DNA of 64,000 nucleotides, taken from positions 1-64,000 of the forward strand of contig CACEBC010000004.1 of NCBI GenBank assembly GCA_902557735.1, given 5' to 3'. Source of the stretch: Porticoccaceae bacterium (GTDB taxonomy: Bacteria; Pseudomonadota; Gammaproteobacteria; Pseudomonadales; Porticoccaceae). Under the pieces are notes generated by a model. It was given only the letters and a program-made list of their open reading frames with translations. It searched no databases and was not told the origin of the DNA. Position numbers and translations under genes: made by a program. Of the stretch, positions 26,602-35,482 are shown piece by piece; the first letter of the stretch is position 1; every line of letters begins with the position of its first letter.

Positions 26602-27519
26602 TTGAGAGAGAAAGTTGTCTTGACTGATGTTGGCCCTCGGGATGGACTGCAGAATCAAGGTAAGATCCTCAACTTAGGGGAACGTATTGAGCTGGTTTTG
26701 GCCATCGCTGATGCTGGGATTTCTCAGATAGAGATTGGGAGTTTCGTCTCGCCTAGAGCTGTGCCTGCAATGGCCGACACGGGCGAGCTTGTTCATGAAT
26801 TAATTAAACTTGAGTCTTTCCGAACACCAATGGTGGCTCTAATACCCAATTTCAAAGGATATAATTTGGCAAGGAACGCGGGGCTGACACATGTCGCAAT
26901 GGTGCTTTATGCGAGTGACGCCATGGCAAGAAAAAATGTTGGGATGAGCATGATTGAAGCGGAAGCAGTGACAACACTAATTTTATCTGAGGCTCAGAAC
27001 GATGGTATTCAGGTTACGTGTACGATAGCAGTGGCCTTTGAATGTCCTTTTGACGGTAAAACGGAACCCAAGATAACTGAAGCGATTGTAGATAAATTTA
27101 TGGATTTAGGTGCTGACAACATAGTTTTGGCCGATACTATCGGGGCAGCAAATCCTAAGCAGGTAAAATTCCTTACAAAAAATCTTGCTGGAAAACTCGA
27201 TATCAACCGTATTGGTTGCCATTTTCACGATACTCGAGCATTGGGATTATCAAACGTATACGCTGCATTAGAATCGGGAATTCGGCGATTTGATAGTTCG
27301 ATTGCTGGCTTGGGAGGATGCCCTTTTGCGCCAGGGGCGTCGGGAAACGTGGCGACAGAGGATGTTGCAATGTTATGTGAGCAGTTAGGATTCAGCACTG
27401 GACTTGATTTTGCCAAGCTTTTGTTCGCTTCGGAAAAAGCGGCGGGGCTCACTGAGTCAGGTGCTGAGGGTAGGGCAACTGCGTGGTTAAAACAGAACTA
27501 TGAAAAAGTCGGAACTTAA
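26602..27519 (+). CDS. Hydroxymethylglutaryl-CoA lyase-like protein
   Basis: This HMG-CoA lyase family (DRE-TIM metallolyase) enzyme has 305 residues. It would cleave a 3-hydroxy-3-methyl-type acyl-CoA to acetyl-CoA and a keto acid. Motifs are TDVGPRDGLQNQ with the catalytic Arg and metal Asp, GCHFHDTRALGLSN with the metal histidines, and the loop GGCPFAPGASGNVATED carrying the family's active-site cysteine. The start is TTG 26602 with AGGA about 9 bases upstream. It is divergent from the CoA-transferase. No other leucine-degradation gene is nearby, so the substrate may be a related branched acyl-CoA such as citramalyl-CoA rather than HMG-CoA itself. Confidence 0.9.
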   Translation: MREKVVLTDVGPRDGLQNQGKILNLGERIELVLAIADAGISQIEIGSFVSPRAVPAMADTGELVHELIKLESFRTPMVALIPNFKGYNLARNAGLTHVAMVLYASDAMARKNVGMSMIEAEAVTTLILSEAQNDGIQVTCTIAVAFECPFDGKTEPKITEAIVDKFMDLGADNIVLADTIGAANPKQVKFLTKNLAGKLDINRIGCHFHDTRALGLSNVYAALESGIRRFDSSIAGLGGCPFAPGASGNVATEDVAMLCEQLGFSTGLDFAKLLFASEKAAGLTESGAEGRATAWLKQNYEKVGT

Positions 27520-27556
27520 GTCTTGAGCAGTTTTGTTTATTAGTCTGGCCTGATTG

Positions 27557-28255
27557 CTATGGCTTTAACTCTGGCGTCTTCGGAGAATATGAATCTACTG
27601 CTTGTATCACTTCCTCGGTTGTCAATATCTTGGACCACAGTCTGCCAAGCATTACGAGTGAGCTGTTTTGCATTTCTTCGCTGTCGGTGCCAGTAGCATC
27701 GGAGACAATCACAACATTGTATTGTAGGTCGCTGGCCTCCATCGCGGTCATAGCGACACAATTATTTGTAGATACGCCAACGCACACTACGGTATTGATG
27801 TGCATAGCTCTCAGCACTGAATCAAGTCGCGTGGATCTAAATGCGCCCTGTGTCGTTTTGTTTAATACCAGTTCATCATCCATGGGCTGCAATTGCGCAA
27901 CGATCTCGTGTTCCTCATTACCCACAATGTTGTTAGTCTTTTTGACTATTGCTCGAATGGTGCTTACCACATCTCTCGCATCCGAGGTTTCGGCCCCATA
28001 TGTTATGTATATAACTCCGGCGCAATTCTTTCGGAATGAAGCGAGTAGCTTGTCAATATTTGGCAACAGAAGATTTTCAATTCGATCGAATCTGTAATTG
28101 GCACTTTCGGCTGATCCTGCCTCTTGCAAGAGCTTACCGAGCCCTAAATGCCTATTTCCGGTTGCATTCTGCATATCAATTACCAAAAGAGCAGTTTCTG
28201 GGGGAAGAATTTCAACCGTTTGAGAGAATGAATTGATAAATGTTGGTTCTGCCAT
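27557..28255 (-). CDS. Isochorismatase-like cysteine hydrolase
   Basis: This is a cysteine hydrolase of the isochorismatase/nicotinamidase fold (about 232 residues from ATG 28255). The catalytic triad can be read as D27 (LLVIDMQN), K133 (VLNKTTQGAF) and C166 (GVSTNNCVAMTA), with the cis-peptide region just before the Cys. Relatives include nicotinamidase, ureidoacrylate amidohydrolase RutB and N-carbamoylsarcosine amidohydrolase; the motifs cannot separate them. An N-carbamoyl or ureido substrate would fit the HyuA/HyuB genes just upstream. The frame opens at 28357, but the family start fits ATG 28255. A GTCCGTAC motif lies 9 bases before that ATG, so it may be transcribed separately from the hyu operon. 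Confidence 0.88.
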   Translation of the reverse strand: MAEPTFINSFSQTVEILPPETALLVIDMQNATGNRHLGLGKLLQEAGSAESANYRFDRIENLLLPNIDKLLASFRKNCAGVIYITYGAETSDARDVVSTIRAIVKKTNNIVGNEEHEIVAQLQPMDDELVLNKTTQGAFRSTRLDSVLRAMHINTVVCVGVSTNNCVAMTAMEASDLQYNVVIVSDATGTDSEEMQNSSLVMLGRLWSKILTTEEVIQAVDSYSPKTPELKP

Positions 28256-28264
28256 ATTCCAATT

Positions 28265-28272
28265 GTACGGAC
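28265..28272 (-). promoter_or_regulatory. GTCCGTAC motif, site 1 (isochorismatase-like gene)
   Basis: On the minus strand GTCCGTAC is followed by AAT and lies 9 bases upstream of ATG 28255. The same 8-mer, in the same orientation relative to the gene, occurs before the genes starting at 37574 and 40389. The spacing is the least regular of the three. Interpreted as an operator half; not proven. Confidence 0.4.
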
Positions 28273-28499
28273 TAACCATAAATTGATCAAACAAAAAGAT
28301 TAAAGTAGCACCGCAAACGGGGATTTTTATAGGCTGGCCTGGTATTTTCGAAAACAAGATTTGTCAATAAGAGGTTTGGTCATGACTGTAGCCCATCCAT
28401 TCAGTTATGAGGTTCTTTGAAGCAGGTTGGCCAAGCCCGAAAACAATGGTCATCGGTAGTCGAGAGCATCAAATAATCAGGCAAAGTTGATCTTCTAGA

Positions 28500-29870
28500 T
28501 TACAGCGCAAAAAGACGCTCGGATGCATCGCCAAACTGATCGATTGCTAAGATATTCTCGATAAGGCTCTCAATCCGCGGTCTTGACATAAAAGGCTCAC
28601 ATAAACCTCGAAATTTTCGTTTGAAATCATCTTCCGACATAAAATTTGTTGGCTCGCCTTTAGGTACTTTAACGAAGCTTTTATAGCTTTTGCTGCCTGT
28701 TCTTATTCTAACATTAGCGCTCATATTCTCGGGGCTGTGAGCCTCTGCCAGATCATCTATAACGACGCTGACTTGCTTGCACAACGCTAATGTTTCATGA
28801 TTAAAAAGATGACGATTATAGTCATCCCAAATAAAACGCTTTTCTTTGAAAGCGACTGCAGCGCTAAAGGGCATTGAAAATTGAGCATCAACAATGCTTT
28901 TCGGATGTTGTTTCAAGCTCAGAGGTTCACCGATGACACCGAACCCTCGTTTGGGTAAACCAACTTCGATACGCAAGTCTGCACTCAGGGATAGCGCATT
29001 TTTTTCAGCCATTTCGATTATTGCATCTATTGCTGCATGACTATATCTGCAGGACGGATAGGGTTTAACTCCCAACGCCATAGTGTCCCAGCGTTCTCCT
29101 AATTTATCAGTTGCTTTTTCATCGTCGGCGTTAGTGGCATAGTTCCGAAAAAAGCCCCATTTACCTTCTAGGGAGTTTGCCGGACCCTTGAAGTTATCGC
29201 CTGCCATTACCGAAGCAATCAAACCATTTTGCGCTGCTTGTCCTACATGCAAGCGTTTAGTCCATGAGCCGTCAATCAAGAATTGCATTGCCCCTGCGGT
29301 TTGGCTGAGCGCAATACCAAACGCAGAAATATATTGATCGCGTGACAAATCGAGAACTTTGCCTGCGGCGGCGGCGGCGGCAAATATGCCGCAAGTGGCT
29401 GTCGGATGAAAACCTCGCCTGTAATGATCACCGGCATCGATAGCTTTGCCAAGCCGAATATGAATTTCGTAGCCGAGGGCTATCGCTGTAAGTATTTCTT
29501 TCCCTGAGGCTTTTTTTAGCTGAGCGGCGGCGAGAACTGCAGGTAAAATGGGTGCGCTTGCATGGAGCGATGCCTCGGCATGGGTGTCATCGAAGTCCAG
29601 CGAGTGCGCCAGCGTGCCGTTAATCAGGGCTGCAGCACTAGGTGAGTAGCAGGCGCTATCGCCGAAAACATTACACGCGCCTTGATTCATTCCGAGCCTT
29701 CGAATAGCAGAAATGAGACTCTCCGTGGACTCCGATTCATGCCGAGCTCTAATGATAATGCCGATAGTGTCCAATATTAAGTTCTTTGTTCTACCAACAA
29801 CTTCATCAGGGAGCTCTTCAAAAACCAACGATTCGCAAAAGTCAGCGATTTTTTCGGTCGTTACATTCAA
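28500..29870 (-). CDS. MmgE/PrpD family protein
   Basis: This 456-residue protein belongs to the MmgE/PrpD family, which includes 2-methylcitrate dehydratase PrpD and cis-aconitate decarboxylase. Typical segments are FDDTHAEASLHASAPILPA, GYEIHIRLGKA, GFHPTATCGIFAAAAAAGK and KPYPSCRYSHAAIDA, the last near the substrate pocket. It is the last gene of the operon hyuA-hyuB-YrdC-like-this gene, 25 bases after the YrdC-like stop. In this setting it probably dehydrates or decarboxylates a tricarboxylate or branched dicarboxylate produced after ring opening. The reaction cannot be fixed from motifs. No PrpB or PrpC partner is present, which argues against the 2-methylcitrate cycle. Confidence 0.88.
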   Translation of the reverse strand: MNVTTEKIADFCESLVFEELPDEVVGRTKNLILDTIGIIIRARHESESTESLISAIRRLGMNQGACNVFGDSACYSPSAAALINGTLAHSLDFDDTHAEASLHASAPILPAVLAAAQLKKASGKEILTAIALGYEIHIRLGKAIDAGDHYRRGFHPTATCGIFAAAAAAGKVLDLSRDQYISAFGIALSQTAGAMQFLIDGSWTKRLHVGQAAQNGLIASVMAGDNFKGPANSLEGKWGFFRNYATNADDEKATDKLGERWDTMALGVKPYPSCRYSHAAIDAIIEMAEKNALSLSADLRIEVGLPKRGFGVIGEPLSLKQHPKSIVDAQFSMPFSAAVAFKEKRFIWDDYNRHLFNHETLALCKQVSVVIDDLAEAHSPENMSANVRIRTGSKSYKSFVKVPKGEPTNFMSEDDFKRKFRGLCEPFMSRPRIESLIENILAIDQFGDASERLFAL

Positions 29871-29895
29871 GTCGGGGCACCTTTCTTTGCTCTAA

Positions 29896-30579
29896 CTAGC
29901 TCGGCGGGCGAGGTGGTAATTCGATTTTGAAATGCCGTTTCAGAATGGCTGAAATATTTTCATAGCAGCATCCGAACCGCACTACTTCCAGCGTCTCCAC
30001 GTTCAAGAGAGTGGAAGACATGCCTTGGTGGGTGTACTTTACAGGCCCATAATCAATTATTAAATCGGCAGCATCCTTCACTTCGTCTTGAATATCTTCA
30101 ACCCTGAATTTAGTTCCGGTCGTTGATATATTGGCCGAGGATCCGAAAACCAATTTGCCTGCGTCGAAAATCAAGCGTGTAATGGCTGCATGAAATTTCC
30201 CTGCGTTTGTCAACATCGCCAATGTATCGTTAACGGTGCTTCTTTGATAGAGGTCGGGATTAATACCTTTTATAAGTGGATGCTCTGTGTTGCAGGGTGC
30301 GATGACTCCTAGAGGCAGGTCATAGTCATCAGTGATAGCCTGAACAATATCACTACCTCTTGAGGATACTTTATGCATGTGGGTATGATGACTCATGTTT
30401 CCGATAACGGCATTATATTTTGAATTGGCACGTTTTTTGGTGTTAAAGATGTGCATAATTGACTCGTCGGTTCCGCCAAGGAACGCATAACCCACATCCA
30501 TTGGGAGGATGCATGTGCCGCCACGATCTATTACGTCAAAAGCCGCTCTTGCATCCTCATCGATGCTTAAAACTCCCAT
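29896..30579 (-). CDS. YrdC/Sua5-like (threonylcarbamoyl-AMP synthase fold) protein in a catabolic operon
   Basis: This 227-residue protein has the YrdC/Sua5/YciO fold. Recognisable are GGTCILPMDVGYAFLGG in place of the usual nucleotide-entry motif, a KKR pair near residue 48 and the FGSSANIS segment (family S-x-A-N). Classic members make threonylcarbamoyl-AMP for tRNA t6A; the same fold in HypF and TobZ handles carbamoyl-AMP. The gene sits in the middle of the hyuA-hyuB-MmgE operon, with its own AAGGAG ribosome-binding site 5 bases before ATG 30579. This points to a catabolic, perhaps carbamoyl- or carboxyl-related role rather than tRNA modification. The fold call is good; the role is inferred. 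Confidence 0.78.
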   Translation of the reverse strand: MGVLSIDEDARAAFDVIDRGGTCILPMDVGYAFLGGTDESIMHIFNTKKRANSKYNAVIGNMSHHTHMHKVSSRGSDIVQAITDDYDLPLGVIAPCNTEHPLIKGINPDLYQRSTVNDTLAMLTNAGKFHAAITRLIFDAGKLVFGSSANISTTGTKFRVEDIQDEVKDAADLIIDYGPVKYTHQGMSSTLLNVETLEVVRFGCCYENISAILKRHFKIELPPRPPS

Positions 30580-30640
30580 AAGATCTCCTTTCTCCGTATC
30601 TTGACATCAAATATCATGTTTTGCCGACAGAACCAGAAAA

Positions 30641-32524
30641 TCAATTCTTATATGCATAATTGTAGCGCGAAAAATCTGGCGGCATCGGAGGCTCAAGTCC
30701 TGTTTCATCCAAACATCTACTTCTTAACTCCTCCAGATCTCCCCCAAAGTTGAAGACCTTAGAGTCAGTAGTCTCTGCCACCGCCTTGCTTGATCTCAAC
30801 GCACTCGTAGCCTCTATATCAAGTGATTCACCGTTTACAACCACTCCATATGCATCCTTTGCTGCCTGCGCGCTCACCAAGCCTGATACAACGTCATGTA
30901 GCACCCGCTCTGGTTCGCGGGTTAATGGATTTCCAACCCCGCCGCCTCCCCAGGTGTTAAAGTAGAGAATATCACCGCTACTTACCGGAATAAGATCACA
31001 TTTCGATGGCAGAAACTCGCTTGTTCCGTCTGCTCGCACGAGCTCTTTCGTACTTCGCTGACCTGGTTCGGCTCCGTTTACACCCCAAGGATAAGTAAGC
31101 CACCTGTCATCGTGTATTGAAATTTCCCCGTCCTCTAAAAAGCGGTACCCCATCCTTATACCATTACCGCCTCTGTGATATCCTGCTCCCCCAGAGTCGA
31201 TAATACATTCATATGTTTCTATTCTTAAAGGGAAATATGCCTCCAAGTACTCATTTGGAACATTTTTAAAGTTTGGCCATAGAGAGTGACCATCAGGTCC
31301 ATCTCCAACTGGGCGAGCTGGGATCCCACCAAATCCAATCTGATACAGTTGATACCACTCGCCATTTTTGTCTCGACCGGAATACATGAAATGAGGGCTA
31401 TCAGAGAAGCCGGCGCCGCAGAGAAAATCAGGATTTCCTTGACCCAAAAGACCGCTGAGGACATCAAATATTCGACCGAGAGCATGCGTACGGCAGGACA
31501 ATGCAGCAGGTCTAATCGGCTTTAGCATGCAACCTCTGGGAATTCTTACATCTATATAATCGTAAAAACCGTCGTTGAATAAAATTTGAGGATCAAATGC
31601 AGATATCATGAAAGTGCCGCAAAACATCTTGAACATCTCTTCATTTAACATAAAGTTAATTGAACCAGGGCTTTGAGGATCGGTGCCGTCAAAATCAAAA
31701 ATAACCCTTTCGCCCTCTCGCCACATTGAGCACTTGATCTTGTAGGGACCGGATCCTAAGGCGTCATCGCAAATATAATCTTCAAATGATTGTTTCTCTT
31801 CAGGAATAGTTTCCATGATCAATTGCCGCATCGCCCGGCAATTCCTTTCGAGAAGCTCTTCAAGGGCGGAATAAAAAACATCGTCCCCAAATCGTTCCGC
31901 CATCTCTACGCATCTTCTCTCAGCAATAGTGCAGGCGGCAATGACGCCTTTAAAATCGCCTTGATTCCAGTGAGGCATCCTTGAGTTACGAAGCGCTATC
32001 TGCATAATGTCGTCTTGGAACTCTCCTTTTTTGTAAATCTTGACAGGAGGGAAGGCCGTACCCTCTTCAAAAATTTCTCGGGCCTTGTTTGGTAACGACC
32101 CTGGCACACGCCCACCGATATCAGTGAGGTGGCCAAAGTGGGCGGCCCAAGCCATGTGCCTCCCATCTTTAAAAATCGGTTTTATCACCAGATAGTCGTT
32201 CAAATGGCTAATAGCACCGCCGCAACTGTAGGGGTCGTTGGTAAGAATCATGTCGCCCTCTTCAATCATTCCCTCATAGCCCTCCATGAAACCATGAATA
32301 AATGAACCGAATTGGCCAACGATCATCTTTCCATCAGCATTTGCGACCATTGGAAATGCGTCTCCCTGCTCGCGGATTCCTGGTGACATCGCGGTCCTGA
32401 ATACCGTTGCATCCATTTGCTCGCGAGTGTTTCGAAGAGCGCTTTCGATCACATCAAGTGTAATGGGGTCAACCGACACCTTCGAAAATGGGGCTTCATT
32501 GGTTTGAATTATTTTTTCTTTCAT
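30641..32524 (-). CDS. HyuB-type hydantoinase/oxoprolinase subunit B
   Basis: This is subunit B of an ATP-dependent amidohydrolase or carboxylase of the N-methylhydantoinase/5-oxoprolinase/acetone-carboxylase superfamily (627 residues). Family segments are SPGIREQGDAFPMVANADG, GDMILTNDPYSCGGAISHLND, FDFDGTDPQSPGSIN and SGGAGYHRGGNGIRMGYRF. It forms a complex with HyuA, whose gene ends 17 bases upstream. A GGGAG ribosome-binding site precedes ATG 32524. Together the pair would open a cyclic amide (hydantoin, N-methylhydantoin, oxoproline-like) using ATP. The family call is firm; the substrate is not determined. Confidence 0.93.
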   Translation of the reverse strand: MKEKIIQTNEAPFSKVSVDPITLDVIESALRNTREQMDATVFRTAMSPGIREQGDAFPMVANADGKMIVGQFGSFIHGFMEGYEGMIEEGDMILTNDPYSCGGAISHLNDYLVIKPIFKDGRHMAWAAHFGHLTDIGGRVPGSLPNKAREIFEEGTAFPPVKIYKKGEFQDDIMQIALRNSRMPHWNQGDFKGVIAACTIAERRCVEMAERFGDDVFYSALEELLERNCRAMRQLIMETIPEEKQSFEDYICDDALGSGPYKIKCSMWREGERVIFDFDGTDPQSPGSINFMLNEEMFKMFCGTFMISAFDPQILFNDGFYDYIDVRIPRGCMLKPIRPAALSCRTHALGRIFDVLSGLLGQGNPDFLCGAGFSDSPHFMYSGRDKNGEWYQLYQIGFGGIPARPVGDGPDGHSLWPNFKNVPNEYLEAYFPLRIETYECIIDSGGAGYHRGGNGIRMGYRFLEDGEISIHDDRWLTYPWGVNGAEPGQRSTKELVRADGTSEFLPSKCDLIPVSSGDILYFNTWGGGGVGNPLTREPERVLHDVVSGLVSAQAAKDAYGVVVNGESLDIEATSALRSSKAVAETTDSKVFNFGGDLEELRSRCLDETGLEPPMPPDFSRYNYAYKN

Positions 32525-32541
32525 CGTTTTGTCTCCCTTTA

Positions 32542-34611
32542 CTATACAGGCGATAACAAGAGGTTAAGTTTGTCATCTACTTGAGCCTTGTGGTCAGGTA
32601 GAACGACCGATGTCGAGTCCATTTCAGTAATTACGGCGGGGCCTTGGACAATGTGGCCGGTCTTCAAAAGTGAACGATCATAAACTTTCGCCGAATGCTT
32701 CTTGCCGTTATGAAAGATTTCATGATCTGACAAAACAGCATGGGCCACATCATCGATCTGGCGGCCCTCTGAAGACGCAAGCTCAAGTTGAGATTTTGGT
32801 CCTAAGGCGATTACTCGGAGGTTGACAAACTCCTTTTCGCCGTCGATTCTGAACGTGAACAGTTGTTCATGAAGCTTGTCGAAGTCTTCCGATACCTTGC
32901 TAAAATCGCCTCTTCCAACATCTTCAAGGCTAATCGGTATTGTTAAGACCAGGCCTTGTCCGGCATATCGAATATCAATCTCATATTGTGTCGTAAGTGT
33001 TTCGGAATCTATAGCTTGAGGTGCGCCTTCATCGGACGCATTCAGTCCATTCGCGGCTGTTATTGCTAAAGTTTCGAACTCTTTGGCAAGCTTTGCGCCA
33101 GACGCTGCGGACATATTCAAAATTATCGTTTTCGAAGCCTCGTTCCTCAAGCGCGTGGTAGCGTCGCCGTAGGCACACAGAATACCCGGCCCTGGAGGGA
33201 TAACTACCGGCCAAGCTTGAGTAAGCGCTCCAAGTGCATTTGCATGAAGAGGTCCGGCGCCACCAAATGCCATTAGTGAGAAATCTCTCGGGTCATACCC
33301 TTTTTCTACTGAAACCAACCTAACAGCGCCAAACATCTTTTCATTGACAATTTTTATAATGCCTTCAGCAGCCTCCAGCAGAGTTAAGCCAAGGGCATCA
33401 GCGATTTTTTGCACTGCTTTTTCTGCCAATTCTTGGCGGATCGCCATGTCGCCGCCTAACTTTTGAGTTTCGGGCAGATATCCGAGGACTACGTTTGCGT
33501 CTGTGACTGTGGGCTCAATTCCTCCCTTGTCATAGGCTGCAGGTCCTGGTTCAGCGCCAGCCGACTCGGGTCCCACTCGGAGTGCGCGAGTCAGCTCGGG
33601 CACATGAGCAATGGATCCTCCGCCAGCACCAATTGATCTAACATCAAGAGCACTTGCTCGAACGGTGACATCCCCGACCGTTGTTTCCCGCCTGACCAAT
33701 GCTTGCCCATTCTCTATTAAAGCGACGTCAGTCGAGGTGCCTCCCATATCGAATGTAATAATGTTGTTAAAACCTGCTTGCTCCCCAACCCACATGGCGC
33801 CAGATACGCCTCCAGCAGGCCCACTCATCAGCATGTAAACTGGGAAGTTCATTGCGGCGGCGGCTGTAGCCAAGCCCCCGTCGGAGCGCAGAATGGACAA
33901 GCTGGCGCCATCCATTTTGTTGTTAAACTCCTTTTGTAAATTTGAAATATAATTTTCAACTTGAGGCCGAACATAAGAGTTTGCAACGGTTGTTATAGTC
34001 CTTTCATACTCTTGCATTTCCGGTATGACCTCGCTGGAAATAGAGGTTGGGATTTTGGGAAGCATTTCTTGGACAAGCTCTCTGAGTTTTTTCTCATGCG
34101 TATCATTGGAAAAGCTGTTTATCAGGCAAATGGTAATTGCTTCCACATTTTTTTCTGCGAGTTTCGTAATTGATCTCCGGGCTTTCTCGATGTTGAGCTC
34201 CGAGACAATTGATCCATCTGCCGCGGTTCTCTCATCAATCTCCACGGTGCAGTCGAGAGGTGCAAGAGGCGGCGTTTTCTGGTAGTAAAGCCATCCTCCG
34301 AGTCCGCCGGGGACGTAAGATCTGGCTATCTGGAGCACCTGTCCATAACCCTTTGAAGTGACCAGGCCCACTTTTGCTCCTTGCCCAGTTAAAATCGCAT
34401 TAGTCGCTACTGTTGTTCCATGTGTCACCACGTCTATATCTTTTAAACTTACTCCTGCAAGTTCACAGGCCTTTTCGATTCCATTGAGGACACCTATAGA
34501 ACTGTCGCTTGGAGTCGACGGTACTTTGGCGGTAAAAAACTCTGAGTTGGCAGAGTTAACCAAAAGAACGTCAGTAAACGTACCACCAACATCAACACCC
34601 ACTTTGAACAT
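32542..34611 (-). CDS. HyuA-type hydantoinase/oxoprolinase subunit A
   Basis: This is the ATP-binding subunit A of the hydantoinase/oxoprolinase complex (about 689 residues). The N-terminal phosphate motif is GVDVGGTFTDVLLV. Next come THGTTVATNAIL, the second acidic phosphate loop NIITFDMGGTSTDVALIE and the segment SIGAGGGSIAHV, followed by the C-terminal domain with MAFGGAGPLHANAL. The frame opens at GTG 34626, but ATG 34611, preceded by GGAGG at 8 bases, is the clear start. It heads the operon hyuA-hyuB-YrdC-like-MmgE/PrpD. It is divergent from a GntR regulator gene, with a perfect inverted repeat between them at 34651-34666, so repression by that regulator is likely. Confidence 0.94.
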   Translation of the reverse strand: MFKVGVDVGGTFTDVLLVNSANSEFFTAKVPSTPSDSSIGVLNGIEKACELAGVSLKDIDVVTHGTTVATNAILTGQGAKVGLVTSKGYGQVLQIARSYVPGGLGGWLYYQKTPPLAPLDCTVEIDERTAADGSIVSELNIEKARRSITKLAEKNVEAITICLINSFSNDTHEKKLRELVQEMLPKIPTSISSEVIPEMQEYERTITTVANSYVRPQVENYISNLQKEFNNKMDGASLSILRSDGGLATAAAAMNFPVYMLMSGPAGGVSGAMWVGEQAGFNNIITFDMGGTSTDVALIENGQALVRRETTVGDVTVRASALDVRSIGAGGGSIAHVPELTRALRVGPESAGAEPGPAAYDKGGIEPTVTDANVVLGYLPETQKLGGDMAIRQELAEKAVQKIADALGLTLLEAAEGIIKIVNEKMFGAVRLVSVEKGYDPRDFSLMAFGGAGPLHANALGALTQAWPVVIPPGPGILCAYGDATTRLRNEASKTIILNMSAASGAKLAKEFETLAITAANGLNASDEGAPQAIDSETLTTQYEIDIRYAGQGLVLTIPISLEDVGRGDFSKVSEDFDKLHEQLFTFRIDGEKEFVNLRVIALGPKSQLELASSEGRQIDDVAHAVLSDHEIFHNGKKHSAKVYDRSLLKTGHIVQGPAVITEMDSTSVVLPDHKAQVDDKLNLLLSPV

Positions 34612-34650
34612 TAAATCATCCTCCACTTATACATATTTTTTTTGCCACTG

Positions 34651-34666
34651 ACATATTACAATATGT
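34651..34666. promoter_or_regulatory. Probable GntR operator between hyuA and gntR-like gene
   Basis: ACATATT (34651-34657) and AATATGT (34660-34666) are perfect 7-base arms around AC. The site lies 40 bases upstream of the hyuA ATG and overlaps the most upstream possible starts of the GntR gene. Position and symmetry fit an autoregulatory operator for the divergent regulator. Confidence 0.5.
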
Positions 34667-35475
34667 GTGAGAAATGTCCTATAGTAGGGGTCAGAAGATT
34701 TGTTCATATTGGTCCAGACAATTACAAAAGGTGGGTTAGAGAATTGGGACGAAATGTTGACGGGACACTTTACGAAAGCATTGCAAAGAATTTAATGTCT
34801 GACATTGGTGAAGGTGTTTGGAAAGTTGGCGATCAGTTGCCAGCAGAACAGAGCCTAGCGTCAAGATACAATGTTAGTCGGTTTACGATACGTTCTGCTC
34901 TTGACTGTCTGCAAGCTAAGGGAATGATCAGTCGAAAAAGGCGCCTAGGAACAACTGTCCTGTCAGACTTCCCAGTGGAGACGATTGTCCAAGAAATAAA
35001 TAGTCTTAGTGAGCTGTTTCAATACCCTGAAGGTACAAGACTCAGAGTTTTAAAGACTTCAAGTTTTTCTGCGGACATTTCTGTAGCCAATTTTCTGGGC
35101 TGCGCTGCCGGAACCAGATGGACGAAAATTGAGACAATAAGGCAGTCGCACTCCAAGTCCCCAATTTGCCTCACCGAGATATATGTTCCAGAAGCATATC
35201 GAGAGATCAAAGATCATATTGGCAAAAGCTCTAAACCAGCTTTTAAGTTATTGGAAGACAAATATAACATTAAGGCAGTCGAGATTAATGCGGAGATTCT
35301 TGCAGGCACGATTTCACAACTGCGCGCCGATTTGTTGCAGGTTGAGGATGAAAGCGCCACTTTGATTCTGATACGAAGATATCGAGATTCAGCGGGAAAC
35401 TTGCTTGAAGTATCTACCAGCGAGCACCCAGCGAGCAGATTCACATATTCATTCAGCCTGAGTTATCGGAGATAA
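34663..35475 (+). CDS. GntR family regulator with UTRA effector domain
   Basis: The protein is about 270 residues. Its winged helix-turn-helix is seen in LYESIAKNLMSDIGEGVWKV and QLPAEQSLASRYNVSRFTIR, followed by a UTRA ligand-binding domain (LTEIYVPEAYREI to the end; ATLILIRRYRDSAGNLLEVS). It belongs to the HutC subfamily, which usually senses small organic acids or amino-acid derivatives. The true start is unclear. The frame opens at TTG 34642, ATG 34663 is the first ATG, and both fall on or next to the inverted repeat at 34651-34666, so a later start closer to the HTH is possible. It is divergent from hyuA and 7 bases before the CitE-like gene. Confidence 0.85.
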   Translation: MCEKCPIVGVRRFVHIGPDNYKRWVRELGRNVDGTLYESIAKNLMSDIGEGVWKVGDQLPAEQSLASRYNVSRFTIRSALDCLQAKGMISRKRRLGTTVLSDFPVETIVQEINSLSELFQYPEGTRLRVLKTSSFSADISVANFLGCAAGTRWTKIETIRQSHSKSPICLTEIYVPEAYREIKDHIGKSSKPAFKLLEDKYNIKAVEINAEILAGTISQLRADLLQVEDESATLILIRRYRDSAGNLLEVSTSEHPASRFTYSFSLSYRR

Positions 35476-35482
35476 AAAGAAG

